Of a stretch of DNA of 64,000 nucleotides, positions 1 through 13,400 are shown in pieces (position 1 is the stretch's first letter; each line of letters begins with the position of its first letter). Origin of the DNA: Lucifuga dentata. Lineage: Eukaryota; Chordata; Actinopteri; Ophidiiformes; Bythitidae. The position numbers and the translations under genes are program-made. The stretch lies in NCBI GenBank assembly GCA_014773175.1, contig VXCM01000453.1, positions 22,501 to 86,500 on the forward strand, read 5' to 3'. The notes under the pieces were generated by a model, which saw nothing but the letters and a program-made list of their open reading frames with translations, was not told the origin of the DNA and searched no databases.

Positions 1-321
1 TATCACTGTGTGACATTTTTGGGTCAGCTGTTGATGTTGTCGAGGTGCGAAACTATCAAACTTTAGAGAAGTTGAGATCTTTGGTTTCGAATATTTATTG
101 CTAAGCCTGGCTTGTGTTGTCTTTTTTCCATTGATTTATGTTGATGGAGTTTGGTTCAGTAGATGGTGGCACTATTTTCTGTCTTTTTTCTTTTTTTTTT
201 TTTTTTTTTNTTTTTTTTTTTTTTTTTGCTACACATGTTAACGGTCCAGTTTTTCTTTCTTTAATTAATTAATTTATTTATTTTAAACATGTAAAATGTC
301 ACAATGTACAACAGCATATTA

Positions 322-945
322 GGACCATATAAGATGGGGAAAAAAATGAAGGGGGCATTAATTCGAGTTTTTAAACTCGCAAATTTGCCAGTTTTAATAC
401 TCAAAAATTTGCCAATTTTAAAAGTCCGTATGCTTATGATAATTTGATGACTTTGCACTAAAAGCACAAGTATTTCTTTATTGCTAAATCCAATGGAAAA
501 GTAAAAATTTAATAAGGCCATGTACTCGCAAAAAAACTCGCAAATTTGCCATTTTAAACTGGCAAATTTGTGAGTTTTTAAACTTGAAAATTTGTGAGTT
601 TAAAAACTAAAAAAAATAATGAAAATGATTTTTAATGATGAATAATCATTTTTAAATTTTTTTAAAATTTTAAAATAATAATTTAATTTTTTTAAATTAA
701 AATAATGAAAACAGGAAAATAATGAGAATGGGAAATGAACCGCTTCATGACCTTATTAAATTATACTGTTCCACCAGATTTAGCAATAAAGAAATACTTG
801 TGCTTTTAGTGCAAAATCATCAAATTATCATAAGCATACAGACTTTTAAAACTGGGAACTTTTCGAGTTTTAAAACTTGAGTTTTAGAGTTTGAAAACTC
901 GAAATAATGGCTCCCTCGTTTGTTTGTTTCATCTTATATGGCCTT
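322..945. mobile_element. Fold-back element with long imperfect inverted arms
   Basis: The left arm (about 323-521) is the imperfect reverse complement of the right arm (about 738-943). Both start at CCATATAAGAT at the outer edge and share the blocks GTATGCTTATGATAATTTGA and ATTTCTTTATTGCTAAAT. The centre is AT-rich and carries its own smaller hairpin at 536-575. Similar direct sequence flanks both outer ends (near 300-315 and 961-981), which could be remnants of a target duplication. No coding capacity is seen. It looks like a non-autonomous DNA transposon or fold-back element; the family is not recognised. Confidence 0.7.
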
Positions 946-1411
946 CACACGCCGTCATACACAATGTGTACCAACAACAGCTACTGTAAAAGCATGCAAG
1001 AAATGCTTGTTGGTCTTATCATTATTAGCATATAATTTTGAAAGACAGGCCATCAAAATGGACATAATTACTTTAATGTGAGCATGTGGAAAGCTTTCAG
1101 TTCTTTTCTGTTTTGTTTTCATGGATATTTGGTGAATTAAGTCCACAGACGTCATCTTCTGCTCTCAGTTTGTTGGTCCTGGTGAAACCATCACAGCAGG
1201 AATGTGACAGCTGTGTCGCTGAAAGTTAGACTATTTTGAGATCATGTGGTGCTAATGATGAGATGCTGCGCCGTCACGTCGCTCCCTCGGTGGTAATGTG
1301 TTGTAGTCTGATATAGAATTGAGAGAAACACATGGAAAATAAAAGAAAATACTTTATAAAACCCAGATCCTGTCCTGTCTGCATTGTGCATCCAAACTAA
1401 TAGCCCATTCA

Positions 1412-1937
1412 TTAAAGGACCATTCTGGCGATTGTGCATGTTTGAGCCTAATATATACAATCCACATAAACATTACATTACTGACAACCATTTCTCAAAA
1501 TATAGCACTGGATAATAAAATCAACTTGTAGAGATTTGAAATGCGCTTGAGATAAGTAATCCATCACAGCAAACAATGTTGATTAGGATTTTTGTCGAAG
1601 TAACTTTATTTAACTGATCCAACACAGAGCTGCACAGAAGACAATGTATGTCTCCACCAGGAAATATAGTCCCAGGAGAAGACGGCTTTTACCGAGAAAT
1701 TGAAATGAGCGTCCCTTCTACAATCGTGCACAAGTGTTAGAAGATGAAATGCTAAATGTTAAGGTGGATGTATCACCTGAACATTTGCTTTTGAAAGATT
1801 AGGGGATTTGAAAAAAAATAATAATAGGAAAAAAAAAACAGTTTTATATTCTGGAAATTGGTTGTCAGCAACGTAACATATATGCGTGTTGTATATATTG
1901 GGCTAAAACATGCAAAATCGCCAGTATGATCCTTTAA
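1412..1937 (+). mobile_element. TTAA MITE, subfamily B, full copy
   Basis: It starts at TTAAAGGACCATTCTGGC and ends at the inverted CCAGTATGATCCTTTAA, with TTAA at both ends. The inner part is related to the longer subfamily A copies but diverged, and the copy is about 525 bp. Tips and inner orientation match the copies at 12681 (inverted) and 40228. Confidence 0.85.
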
Positions 1938-2844
1938 GGCCAACTTTCCACCTCCACAGCAAAGAAGCACAAACCCCCACTAAAGAGCACATTAAATCCA
2001 CACACTGCTCCATCCCCACTCTCCATTATCAGCCTGTCCTGACAGAGTAAAAGTCAGCCATCAATCCAGTCGTAATTATTGGCCCCGGAGAGCACTGACA
2101 ATACAGGAAGAGAGGAAGTTTACCTATCCTGACGATTTAATTACATCCAGATTAGTCTTTCATGATCTAAAAAGGCCCGCTGAGATTAGAAGAAGTTCAT
2201 TTGGCTTTGGGTTTTGTTTTCGAGTCTCAGCCAGTCTGTTAGCAGATACAATCTCAGCTGAAAAAAGGCAGCGGAACTCAAATAAAGGTGTTTTACTGAC
2301 GTGGGGTTTTTGTACTTCTTCATTATTCAGTTGTATGTTTTGTTAAGATATTAAAAGCGTTAATTTGAATGCCAAAGTCAGCTTTATAAGGCTGTGATAT
2401 AACATGGCATTGCATACAATGACGTGTTGGCTTAAAAGGTTATTTTCTTCAAGTTGTCAGTTGAGGAAATATCTGATCAATAAAACATACTGGTAAATCT
2501 TAAAGTCAAAGATCAGTGACAGTAAAGAAGATCAATAATTGTGCTTATTGTAGCTGTTGGCCAAACATTTCCTGATTTGCAAAGATCAGGAGAAGCAATT
2601 TCCTGTCTGAGGCACAATTCTTAAATAAATAAAATATCCTTGAAACAGAAAGATTACACAAGAACTAAATCATCCATATTGAAACTTTATACTTCCTCAG
2701 TCGGAAATTGCCATGGATTTTTTTTTTTTTTTTTTTTNTTTTTTTTTTTTTTTTTTTAATTAAGGAAAGTGAGCCATGGAGTTTGATTTGTAAAACTGAA
2801 CTTCTAATGCTGCATTCAAGTGAGTTCTGTTCAGAAAAAAAAAC

Positions 2845-2871
2845 AAGAGAAGAAGAAGAAGAAGAAGAGCG
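2845..2871. repeat. Short AAG microsatellite
   Basis: A run of AAG triplets follows an A-rich stretch. It produces the acidic/serine-rich frames seen here, which are not genes. Confidence 0.8.
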
Positions 2872-3293
2872 TCTAATGTTGGCTTTGGAAAACACAAATG
2901 TGAGCTTTACAAAGAGAATACTCCAAACTCCAATTTAGTGAGCGTACATTTCTGCCAGTTCTAAAACCGATGTCATCAAGCAAATGCAGATTTTCCTTCA
3001 GTGTCTGTGGAGAGTCGATCATTCTAATCTAATCAGGTGAAATGCTGGATAGAGAGAAAAAGAGGCTGTAAGGTTAATTATCTGGCTCACCTCTGCTGTG
3101 CTGCATTTAGGAAATTCATTAAAAGTTGGAAAATTTTGCTCTGTGGAAAGAACCACGACTCTGCTGTATGTGTTGTTGAGTGTGTTTATGAGCTGTTTAG
3201 TCCTGGAAGAAGCAAATCACCGTCACTCCATTTTTGTGTCTCTATTCACACTCCTGCAATCTAAAACTAAAAAGATCATAATTGTGCAACTGC

Positions 3294-3952
3294 TTAAAGG
3301 ACCATACCGTCATTTTGCATGTTTGAGCCTAATTTATTCAATTTTAATACATGTAAGGTTGCTGACAATCATTTCCCAAAGCATACTACTTGAATGGTGA
3401 GTTAAAAAAAAAGTTTTCCTTCCTTCAAGACTGCCATTGGTTTCAGTTCATTCTGGTATGCTATTAAAATCAACTTGCTGATACTTGAAATGTTNGACTG
3501 CCATTGGTTTCAGTTCATTCTGGTATGCTATTAAAATCAACTTGCTGATACTTGAAATGTTTTTAGGATGGTTAATCCATTTTCGTGAACAACATGTATA
3601 TTCAGGTTTTCTGAAGTCTTGTAATTTTAGCATTTAAGTGCAATAAAAAGCACAGAGTGAATGCATATCTCCACCGGGGAATATAGTCCCAAAAGAAGAC
3701 CTGCGTTTATCGAAAAATTTAAAACAATCATGACTTCATAAGGCTGCATAACTATTAGCAGGCAAAACATCTATTTTTAAGATGGGCGTATCACTTGAAT
3801 ATTTGATTTTGAAAGATTAAGAGGTTTTGCAAAATACCAGGAAAGCTGAAATATGGTTTTATCCTTTGGGAAATGATTGTCAGTAATGTTGCATGTATGA
3901 AAATTGAATATATTAGGCTCAAACATGCAAAATGGATGGTATGGTCCTTTAA
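3294..3952 (+). mobile_element. TTAA MITE, subfamily A, full copy
   Basis: Terminal inverted repeats of roughly 85-90 bp run inward from TTAAAGGACCATAC and from GGTATGGTCCTTTAA. This copy contains a single-N join at 3495 with the preceding 66 bp (3429-3494) repeated after it, so its true length is about 67 bp shorter than shown. Confidence 0.9.
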
Positions 3953-4438
3953 CAAACAGCCCCTGATCAATTTCTTACACAACATCTTAAAACATCACCC
4001 AATAAAAAGACATAACATATTAGGAGGTCGAGTGTCTGTCGGGCGACTTCTGCCAAACTACGATACAAAAAAATCATTCAACACAAACTGCACACAGAAA
4101 CACACACAAAACACACCAGCAACAGAGGAGTACCTGTGTCAGCTCTATTTACCCGACCCTTCACATATGAGTGTGCACGTACACTCACACACACACGCAC
4201 GCACACCCCACTTCAATTAGATTCTATTGGATTTTATTAAATCTTCTTTGAGCTTTCACTTCATGGCAGCATCCATCAGAGGATTATTATTTATCTTGCT
4301 GTCAAGAACTGGCAGCCTGTGGAATCCCACAGAGGGAGTGGAGGGGAGGGTGTGTGTGTGTGTGCCTGCATGTGTGTATGATTTTGTGCATACAGTAGAA
4401 GCATATCTGTGTATGGATGTATGTTGGTGTGTGTTTTA

Positions 4439-4767
4439 GCAATTAATTTCCTAAGTCCCTTGAGCAGACATGCGATTGTTTAAATTTCTCATGTTTGATG
4501 AGCCCTAAAAAATGAAATTTTCATAAGTAGTTAACAAAACTTTCATGGTTGGATTCAGCACTTCCAGAACTATAAACACAAATTATTCAAAAATTTTTAC
4601 TGTAGCATTTGGAAGTAATTAATTTCCAAAGTCCCTTGCACAGACATGCAATTGTTGAAATTTCTCATGTTTGATGAGCCCTAAAAAAAACATGAAATTT
4701 TCATAACTAGTTAATAAAACTTTCATGGCAGGATTTACTACTTCCACAACTATAAACTCACATATTA
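4439..4767 (+). repeat. Direct duplication of a ~150-bp block
   Basis: The block at about 4439-4588 recurs at about 4614-4767 in the same direction, with scattered substitutions and small indels. Shared landmarks include AATTAATTTCC, TTTCTCATGTTTGATGAGCC and ACTATAAAC. It is a local tandem duplication, non-coding as far as can be seen. Confidence 0.85.
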
Positions 4768-5477
4768 GATCTGTGCATGTCAGCATTATGCAAATAAAGT
4801 TAAATATGCAAATGATTTCATGTGGCACACGCTACTAATTGCCAGCTTGATGCATTATGGAATAAAAAAAAAGGACTACATGACTAATACGAATAATTGC
4901 TTTAAATCAGAGTGGATGAGTGGATTGAGGGATGAATACTTACAGCAGAGATGTAATACTTTTTAATAATGGGAACCACTTTGCTGAAAAGCCTTAAAAT
5001 AGTAATTCATTTTTTACTAATTAGGGATTTCCTGGGATCTCCTCGGGGATCTCAAGCTGTCCCCAGATTCTTCTCAGGGTGCTGCTGCCCCCAGAGTGCA
5101 GCATGTAAATGTCTCAGCCTCCAGCACGGCGCTGACAAACAGGATCTGCCAGAACAAATGAAGCGAATCCATCATGCTACCATTACCTAGGCTGAAACAT
5201 TATACGCAAGGGTCCCCTTTCTTTCAATCAATCTCTACATATTGACGTCCACAATCCCCTGTGGGCACAACACCCAGCCAGTCCACACTCAATTAGCCTG
5301 GGTGTTCAAAAGAAACATACACCCAATCCCGTCAATGATCACACACAGACGCCGTTGCTTACACAGGCCAAACATAAAAGTACAACAGTAAAACACTGCA
5401 CTTCCGGTCATAAAACCGTTGCTGCCTTGTGGTTTGTTTCCCAGTGGCACAGGTGGGAAAGCAGTTTATTAAGGCTC

Positions 5478-5515
5478 TCTCTCTCTCTCTCTGAGTGTGT
5501 GTGTGTGTGTGCGTG
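5478..5515. repeat. Compound TC/GT microsatellite
   Basis: A (TC)n run passes directly into a (GT)n run. Confidence 0.9.
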
Positions 5516-5636
5516 TGCCCCCTTCAATACAGTTTGTCATAATGTAGCCGATAAAGTGCTGATACGGCTATGGCTGACACTATTATACAACACCACCAGG
5601 GAGAAAGATATGGATGGAGGGAGAGGAAAGTGGGTA

Positions 5637-5674
5637 GGTGGATGGATGGATGGATGGATGGATGGATGGATGGA
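5637..5674. repeat. Tetranucleotide GGAT microsatellite
   Basis: About nine perfect GGAT units. The flanking sequence is G-rich and irregular, and the open frames on both strands are by-products of the repeat. Confidence 0.95.
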
Positions 5675-6529
5675 CTGGAGTGTGTATATAAGCAATTTGG
5701 TGTGGCAACTTTAGACAAACCTATAATTTGTCAGGGACTGAGCGAGTGTGAGAGAAAGGCCAATATGGATGGAAAGTGTTGGGTTTGCTGGCAGCAGTCT
5801 CTTACTCAGCAACACAGCCACAAAACATGTTGAAAAATGCTGCTGTGATAAAGTGTGTGTGCGTACGTGTGGGTGTGTGCACACGCTTCTACACATCATA
5901 TCAGTCTGCCATGAACTGAGAGCTCAAAGAGAGAAGTCTGACACCTAGAGGTGAATTTTATGCAGCATTTACTCCATGTATGTGAATATTTGTTGAAACA
6001 TAATACTATAAATGATTTCCATCCTTATGACCTCCCTCCAACTGGATGCTTTAGGGAGAAGCACAGAATCAGGACACAGGGTTAAGCTCTGTGTTGCCAA
6101 GTTTCTGCCCTGCTGAAATATTCTTGAGAAAGATGCTAACTCCCTGCCAGCATCAGGGCTGCAGTTCAGTATCTGACCCCCCCCCCCCCCCCCNCCCCCC
6201 CCAAGAGGATTTCTATGGAACTCAGTAAAGTTCCCTGACTTTCTGTTTGGGATACAACTTCTCAAACTTTAATGAGATTCCATGACCACTGGGAAGCATG
6301 AGTATTGGTGCCTCATGAAATAAATAAAGCAACACTGGTCGAGGGAAAAACTTCAGACTCTGGAGCTGAAGAGAAGATGTTCATGTCAAGGTTCAGAAAT
6401 CAGTTTCAATGTTAATATGTGTACTCATGTTGGTATGAGGGAATGCGGGAATTTCATCCTTTTTATCAACTTAGGCAGAACAGGGTTATCAAAAATTAAT
6501 ATACAGGAAATAATTCATGAAAATATGGG

Positions 6530-6730
6530 AGTGGAAAAAGTCTCAGAATATGGAATGAATGTCTCAGAATATGGAATGGAAATCTGAGAATATAGAATAA
6601 AAATCTGAGAATATGGAGTAAAAGTCTCAGAATATAGAATGAAAGTCTGAATATGGAATAAAAGTCTCAGAATATGTAATGAACATCTCAGAATATGGAA
6701 TAAAAGTCAGAGAATATGGAATGAAATCGC
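6530..6730. repeat. ~22-bp minisatellite
   Basis: About nine imperfect units built on TCTCAGAATATGGAATGAAA occur in tandem, with TCTCAG/TCTGAG and AATATGG/AATATAG variants. No coding role is evident. The array ends next to a MITE fragment. Confidence 0.9.
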
Positions 6731-6734
6731 AAAG

Positions 6735-7032
6735 GCACGGTAACTGTAATTTCTTGGTCTTTCTCCTGGGACTACATTCACTGGCGCTCCATGTTGGATT
6801 GGTTAAATTAGGTTATTTTAACAAAAAATTTAATCAATGTTTTGTTCGCTGTCATAGATTACATATCAAGTCTGTTTCAAGTCTCTACAAGTTGATTTTT
6901 AATAGCGCATTGGAATGAACTAAAACCAATGGCAGTCTGGAAGGTAGGAAAAACAATTCTAATATTTATCACTCCAGTTTTGTTTTTTAAAATGGCTGGG
7001 AGTAACATAACGTGTATGCGGGTGGTATATAT
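6735..7032 (-). mobile_element. TTAA MITE fragment, inverted
   Basis: It contains inner element sequence (for example AACTAAAACCAATGGCAGTC and TCTACAAGTTGATTTTTAAT) in the opposite orientation to most copies. The outer tips are missing or too diverged to see, so it is an old or truncated copy. Confidence 0.65.
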
Positions 7033-8896
7033 CAAACTCAATGTTGTTCTACAGATGAAGAAATTTATTCACTCTTTCATCATGGAAAGCTAATACTGTT
7101 AGCTTAATAGGCAGCCTAGCACAGAAGGCTAATGCTAACGTCATTTTCCCACTCCTGATGAATCCACCCAACTTCAACTTTGAGAGACGTCTAATCAACC
7201 AGAATCACCACAAAAGCGACACAATCTGGACTATTATTTGTATTTGAAAATATTTTAATAACACACCCTTGTATTTCAGCCAGTACAATCAGTATTAAAA
7301 AGCCTCACACTGATTACTAAACCCATCACATATACACAAACACAAACATATACGCATGTGCACACACACATACACACAAACAAAGGTGCCACACTGTTAG
7401 ACACATGATATAAAAGCTGTTACTGGTGTTAGAAAAAACAATACTCAACTCTAGAAGAACTCATCCTGTGATCTTGGACTTTAGGGAAACGTGGTTCTGC
7501 AAAGATTTCTTTGCTACATTTACACTGCAGGACTTAGTGCCAAAGTTTGATTTCAATACTTATATCCAAGTGTTTTTTTAATAGCCTTTTTACATCTTTT
7601 TTTTTCTCATTGGTATCCCATGTTGATACCTGTGTTTACATGGTTTAGACCTGAAATGATAAGTAAGCACAAACAGGGCTTCGTTTCCAAGAAGGAGGTC
7701 AACAAAATGCCACAAGTATGCAAATTAAACAGAAATCATTATGCAAGCTACTGCTTAGGAAGCATCTTTAAAGGTCTGCAGTGACTGTCATATTTTAAGG
7801 TGAAGAAGCATTACAGCACTTGTTGAGTGTAGCGGTGTGCAGCACGATCACTGGTACGCCGACAAAGTAGAACAGAGTCACTTTATGATGACGAATCAGA
7901 CTGGCAAGGAAATTCTGATCTATGATACGTATCAGATTTACTTCCACATATTACCCAAAAATAGATCAGAGAATATCCAATTCCATCACTTTTTCTCTCT
8001 TTTTGTTTTAGTTTTACTTTATACAGTATGTTCACAATGCAGATGTGAGCAACAAAAAATAGCACTGGATCACTTTTACCTGGCGGTGTAAATACAGCAT
8101 TAGACGCAGCTTTGGAGGCAGAAAAATCATCTTCTTGTCTGACCTAACCTCAGTGAATGCTGCTAAAGAATTCAGTGCACATTACCTATCTGGCAAAGGT
8201 GAAATATAGACAAATATGGCTAGTTTGAACATGGGAGGTAGGTAAATATTGGCTTATAGCTACATGTTTAAGATTTATTTTTTGCAGTTAGATTAAAAAA
8301 AAACAAAACAAACAAAAAAAAAAAACAAAAAACAACAACATTTGGCTGTTGACTCAAATTTTTTTTTTTAATATGTCTGAGCTTTTATCAGCCAAACTGC
8401 GGATGTTTGGTTCTGCCCTGCGGTCGAACTCCAGCAATGAGATTATTTCCTCCTGTATAAATACAAGCCCAGTCTGCTGCCGACACTGGGGAGGGATTTT
8501 AAGGTAACAGGACTGCAAAAAAAAAGATAAGTAACAATAGTTCTAATTTGGAAACGGATCAAATTACACACTGCTGAGCCATGTCTCAGCTAAGTGTGTA
8601 ATCGTAATGTAGCTCCACCGCTTCAGTGACCTTTTATCATCATTCTTCCTCTGCTTTTATGAGTTACAATTACAGCTTCTGCTTTCTTCTTGTTGCCTTT
8701 TCCTCCTTCCTTTGTAACAGAAATATATCCACGTGTGTTGCCTCTCTATATAAAGACAGAATTCTAAACAACCAAAATATATTCTACTGACTTAAAAGAT
8801 AAACTCAGTAACTGTGAAGCTCTTCCAGTTGTGAAATCATGTACCTTCCCCAGAATAGTCAGTAAAAATGTCTACTTAGATCCTTTGGTGTAGCTT

Positions 8897-9516
8897 TTAA
8901 AGGACCATACTGGCCATTTTACATGTCTGAGCCTAATATATTCAATTTTCATACACGTATTGGTACTGATGATCATTTCCAAAAGCATACTACTGGAATG
9001 GTGAGTTAAAAAAAAAAAAAAAAANAAAAAAAAAAAAAAAAAAATTCCTACCTTCCAAACCACCATTGGTTTCAGTTCATTCTGGTACGTTATTAAAATC
9101 AACTTGATACTTGAAACGTTCTTGGGATAGGTAATCCATCATCATAAACAAGTTGTATATTCAGGTTTTTTTCAAAGTTACGTAATTTTAGCGTTTAAGC
9201 GCAATAAAAAGCGCAGAGTGAATACGGTATATGTCTCCACCAGGGAATATAGTCCCAAAAGAAGATCTGCGTTTATCAAAAAATTTAAATGACACTGACT
9301 TCGAAACGCTGCGTAACTATTAGCAGGCGAAACATTGATTTTTAAGGTGGGTGTATCGCTTGAATATTTAATTTTTAAAAAGATTAAGAGATTGCAAAAA
9401 TATCAGGAATGCTGAAATACAGTTTTATCCTTTGGGAAATGGTTGTCAGTAATGTAACGTATGAAAAATGAATATGTTCGGCTCAACCATGCAAAATGGT
9501 CGGTATGGTCCTTTAA
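8897..9516 (+). mobile_element. TTAA MITE, subfamily A, full copy
   Basis: Both TTAA ends and both inverted tips are present. A poly-A tract with a single-N join (9025) lies inside it. It is in the same inner orientation as the copies at 3294, 10837 and 14815. Confidence 0.9.
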
Positions 9517-10415
9517 AGCTTCATTATTACTAATGGCAATGATCTGTAGTTTGGCAAATTGTCGATGGACTCACAGCTTTAGTTCTATTGTAGAAAAACA
9601 TGAAAACAAAGCATGAATGTAGTGCTTGGTCTGTTGGCAAATGGCCTGAAGGTCGGTATAAACCGTTTTTCAATTATGGCTTGGATAAGTGGCAAGTTCA
9701 ACTCGAAGTCTTCAAACAATGAAAAATAATTTCTCTTTTTTTCCCCTAATGCTACAATATTTGGCCGCTTTTTAACCGTCCATTTTTTTAATGTAAAGAA
9801 GAACTTTGCAGAGGCAAGTTAAGCTACAGGTCCGCAGCACATTGCATGAACAAATACATCAAAATGCTCAAAGGAAAAAAAAAAAAAAAAAGTAAAGACA
9901 AACCTAAAAGAGTTGGCGCTCATATGAAAGACCCAGCTGAAAATGACACAAAGAAAAGCCACAGTGGGTCCGTGCCAGGAGTGTTAGAGAATACAACCCA
10001 AATGCATTAGCGGAGAATGGCACTATTCTAAGTGGAGTTGGCCCATTCAGAAGCTTTCACAAGGCTGCTCATTGCAAAGGTCAGTTATTCAGAGTGAGCC
10101 AAAGACCTAAGCAATGCGCCTTCAAGCCCTTACTTATTATTTGGCTTTATGTATGTGCAGAAAGGGATTTTAACAGGAGAGTTTTGGAAAGGAAAATGCA
10201 GAAGGACACATTGAAAAGAGGAAAAATTTTAGAGAATGAAAAGACAAGATAGCAACTCTTATGTTCGCTCCCGTATAGAAAGCAGTAAGTTGGACTGCTT
10301 TTGCGATAGTTCACATTAAGTCATCCTGAGATGAGCTGAGACATTGAGGCAATACACCGATACGGGAAAAAGTGTCAACTCTCCTCAGCTTCCTTTGGCT
10401 AATGAAGTCGGTGAA
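9517..10415 (-). other. Probable gnpat 3' UTR / 3' flank
   Basis: This stretch lies directly after the gnpat stop codon on the minus strand. No further exon is seen. I could not assign a convincing AATAAA signal; a weak ATTAAA-type candidate lies near 9785. Confidence 0.45.
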
Positions 10416-10459
10416 TCAGAGGTGAGCAAGAGCAGCTTTCTGAGTAGGGAGTTTTCGTC
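10416..10459 (-). CDS. gnpat: gnpat terminal exon with PTS1
   Basis: This 44-nt exon follows acceptor CTTATGCAG and completes a glycine, then adds [13 protein letters not shown] and TGA. The human protein has a similar-length tail after the same EMLG motif, ending in AKL. AHL fits the [SAC][KRH][LM] peroxisomal consensus. If the preceding 102-bp intron were retained, translation would stop at 10541-10543 with a KAS end and no PTS1. Confidence 0.85.
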
Positions 10460-13400
10460 CTGCATAAGGAGACAATTCTGAGTTAGCTTTAAAAGCAAAG
10501 AGAACCAAAATAATATTCATTCCTCCGGCTTACAGCCAGCTGGGAGTTTAGCTTGCTTTACCTAGCATGTCTTCCAAGGAGTTCACCATCACTTTGTTGA
10601 CCTTTAAAGTCACCTGATCGACTCTAGAGTAAAAACATTGAAGCACACTGTTATTTTTCAACTGAAAAAGCTGCTGCTGATGCTCATTTGGGCCAGCAGA
10701 ACTGCAGCTTATATATGATCATAAGAAGTGGAAACTGGCCAAATCCCAATCGTTCTCACTTTAAAATTCATACTCGGTTGATGCAGATTATAAAGCAACG
10801 CAGAGATCAAAGATTAGGCACACACGGCCTGAAATATTAAAGGACCATACCACCCATTTTGCATGTTTGAGCCTAATATATTTAATTTTACACATAACAA
10901 CAATCATTTCCCAAAGCATACTACTGGAACAGTGACTTAAAAAATGTTTTTCCTACCTTCCAGACCACCATTGGTTTCAGATCATTCTGGTATGCTATTA
11001 AAATCGACTTGTTAATACTTGAAACATTCTTGGGATAGGTAATCCATTATCATGAACAACATGTATATTCAGGTTTTTTCGNATACTTGAAACATTCTTG
11101 GGATAGGTAATCCATTATCATGAACAACATGTATATTCAGGTTTTTTCGAAGTTTTGTAGTTTTAGCATTTAAGCGCAATAAAAAGCGCGGAGTGAATGT
11201 ATGTCCCCACTGGGAAATATAGTTCCAAAAGAAGACCTGCAATTATTGAAATATTTAAACGATCGTGACTTCATAATTTTGTATAACTATTAGCAGGTGA
11301 AATATCAAATTTTAAGGTGGGTGTATCGCTTGAATATTTTGAAAGATTAAGAGATTAGGCTCAAACATAAAAAATGGTTGGTATGGTCCTTTAAATCCTA
11401 AATGGGACATATTATAAAAATTATATCATAATATACATATTTTTTTATTTTCATTTACAGGTCTATTCTGAAATGTCTGTAATGCCTTAACTTCTGCTCT
11501 CCCTTGCTGCAGCACCACTGTGCACACTGAGTGAAAACAGACCATTTTTAGGTGCTGTCTCTTTAAGGCCCCTTTTCTGTAAGGCCCCTTTCCAGGTAAG
11601 CCTGCTCTGCTGTGATTGGCCAGCAGCATTAGGCCTCAGCTGGCAACATCCATGGATTATGAAACATGAACTCACACACTCTAACCTGGTGTGTGTAGGC
11701 AAATCAATTCAAACATGTTACAGATTGATATAAACATGTTGCGGAAGTAAAAAGCTTTCAGTTCAGGACTTGTGGTTTTGTCAGACTGGAAGCATTTTAT
11801 AGGTGTCAACCTCACGTTTTGCAGCTTTGACACTATTCGACTCTAAAATGACAAAATCATTAATAATTTGCGAGTTTGTTTTAATTTCTGTCACACTTGG
11901 CTGAAGCCTGTGTCAATACAAAGGTGTAAAGACAAAACTAACATACCCTTTGCTTTTCCGTACGGCTCCCAGTCTTAACAAGGCTGCCAGAGTGTTCTTC
12001 TGGAGGTCAGATGACAACACCTCACTGTATCTTAAGCTGCCTGAGTAAACACACATTTAACACCAATCAGTGTATTCTGCAGGCTGAGGTAGACATATGA
12101 GCAGATGTTACTAAAAAAAAAAAAAAAAAANAAAAAAAAAAAAAAAAAAATCATAGACTGGTGGAGAGAATACCTGCTAGAAGCTGTTTAATGATAAATG
12201 CCCGGACAGCAGGAATAAACTGGGTTTCCGTCAGAGCCTCGCTGGCCTCTTCACACAGATATCGGCACACCACCTGCACACACACACACAGATTCAGATA
12301 AACCCTCAAGAGTAAATGGTTATTTAAATAAATGATGTGTTGCGGCTCCCTCTAGAGGACGTGAGTTGTAAATGCATGCACTCTGTTCCTCTTCCTTCCT
12401 CATGAGTTCTAACGCTACAACATGACTCGCTGATGTAACATGTACAGGTATCAATTAATATACAATTAAATTCTACCTAAAATTAATCAGAAAAATGAAT
12501 AAACAATTCAAGCAATCAAAACCAGCGGCAGTAAAAAAAAAAATATTCTTGGAATTAACTAAATGAAAAGAAATAAATTCAAACTGTCTTTAGTAAAATA
12601 GATACATGATGCTACTTTTTCTTGATTAGTCAAAGAATGAACATGCATGAAAAAGAGCCCTGTCATGACATTCTGAAACATTAAAGGACCGTACTGGTGA
12701 TTTTGCAAGTTTGAGCCGTAAATACGACCCACATTATCTTACTTTACTGCCAGCAATTTTCTAAAAGAAAACAATGTTTTTGTGTTATTTTCCCCAAATC
12801 CCCTAATCTTTCAAAATCAAATGCTCAGTTAAAATTCAAGCTTTTGCCTGCTAACATCTACACACGATTGTGAAGGCACAGTCGCTTTAATTTCTCAGTA
12901 AAAGCTGTCTTTTCTTCTGAGGCTGTATTCCCTGGCAGGAACATATATTTTCTTCTGTGCAACTCCGTGTCTGATTGGATAAATTTGTTAACTTTGACAT
13001 AAAAAATTCGTAGATGTGTTTTCTGTGATGGATTATTTATCTCAAACACGTTTCAAGTCTCTACAAGTTTTTAATACTGAAATAAACTGAAACCAATGGC
13101 ACTCTGGAAGGCAGGAAAAAAGAATTCTAATACTTACTGCTTCTAATGTGTAGGTTTTGGAAAATGGTTGGCAGATGTAATGTACAAAATCATCAGTATG
13201 GTCCTTTAACATGTATAAATGTTGTAGATTGTTGATATTCTGGATAGTCTGTTGATACAGTTTAATTATAAATTCAGTGCGTGTGTGTCACCTGGTATCC
13301 TTGTAGGAAGGGGTCTAGCATACTGGTGAGGAAGGTCAGTGTGTTGTGTCCTCTGTCGGTTACCAGCACCTCCTGCTGAGAAACCTGCAGTGCTCCAGTC

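Larger units (their letters stand above)
1..8896. other. Repeat-rich stretch without a recognisable gene
   Basis: I find no exon chain with splice borders and protein homology on either strand. The stretch holds a fold-back element, two complete and one partial TTAA MITE, a local duplication, a minisatellite, microsatellites and three single-N joins (210, 2738, 6194), plus one more at 3495 inside a MITE. The short open frames are low-complexity or run through repeats. Two less repetitive, more GC-balanced patches (about 2030-2250 and 5030-5190) could be conserved noncoding sequence, but only a multi-fish alignment would show this. Confidence 0.6.

Noticed and set aside
2665..2938. Open frames with runs of lysine or phenylalanine containing X
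   Set aside because: Translations of poly-A/poly-T around a single-N gap; the same applies at 9025, 19775 and 45685.
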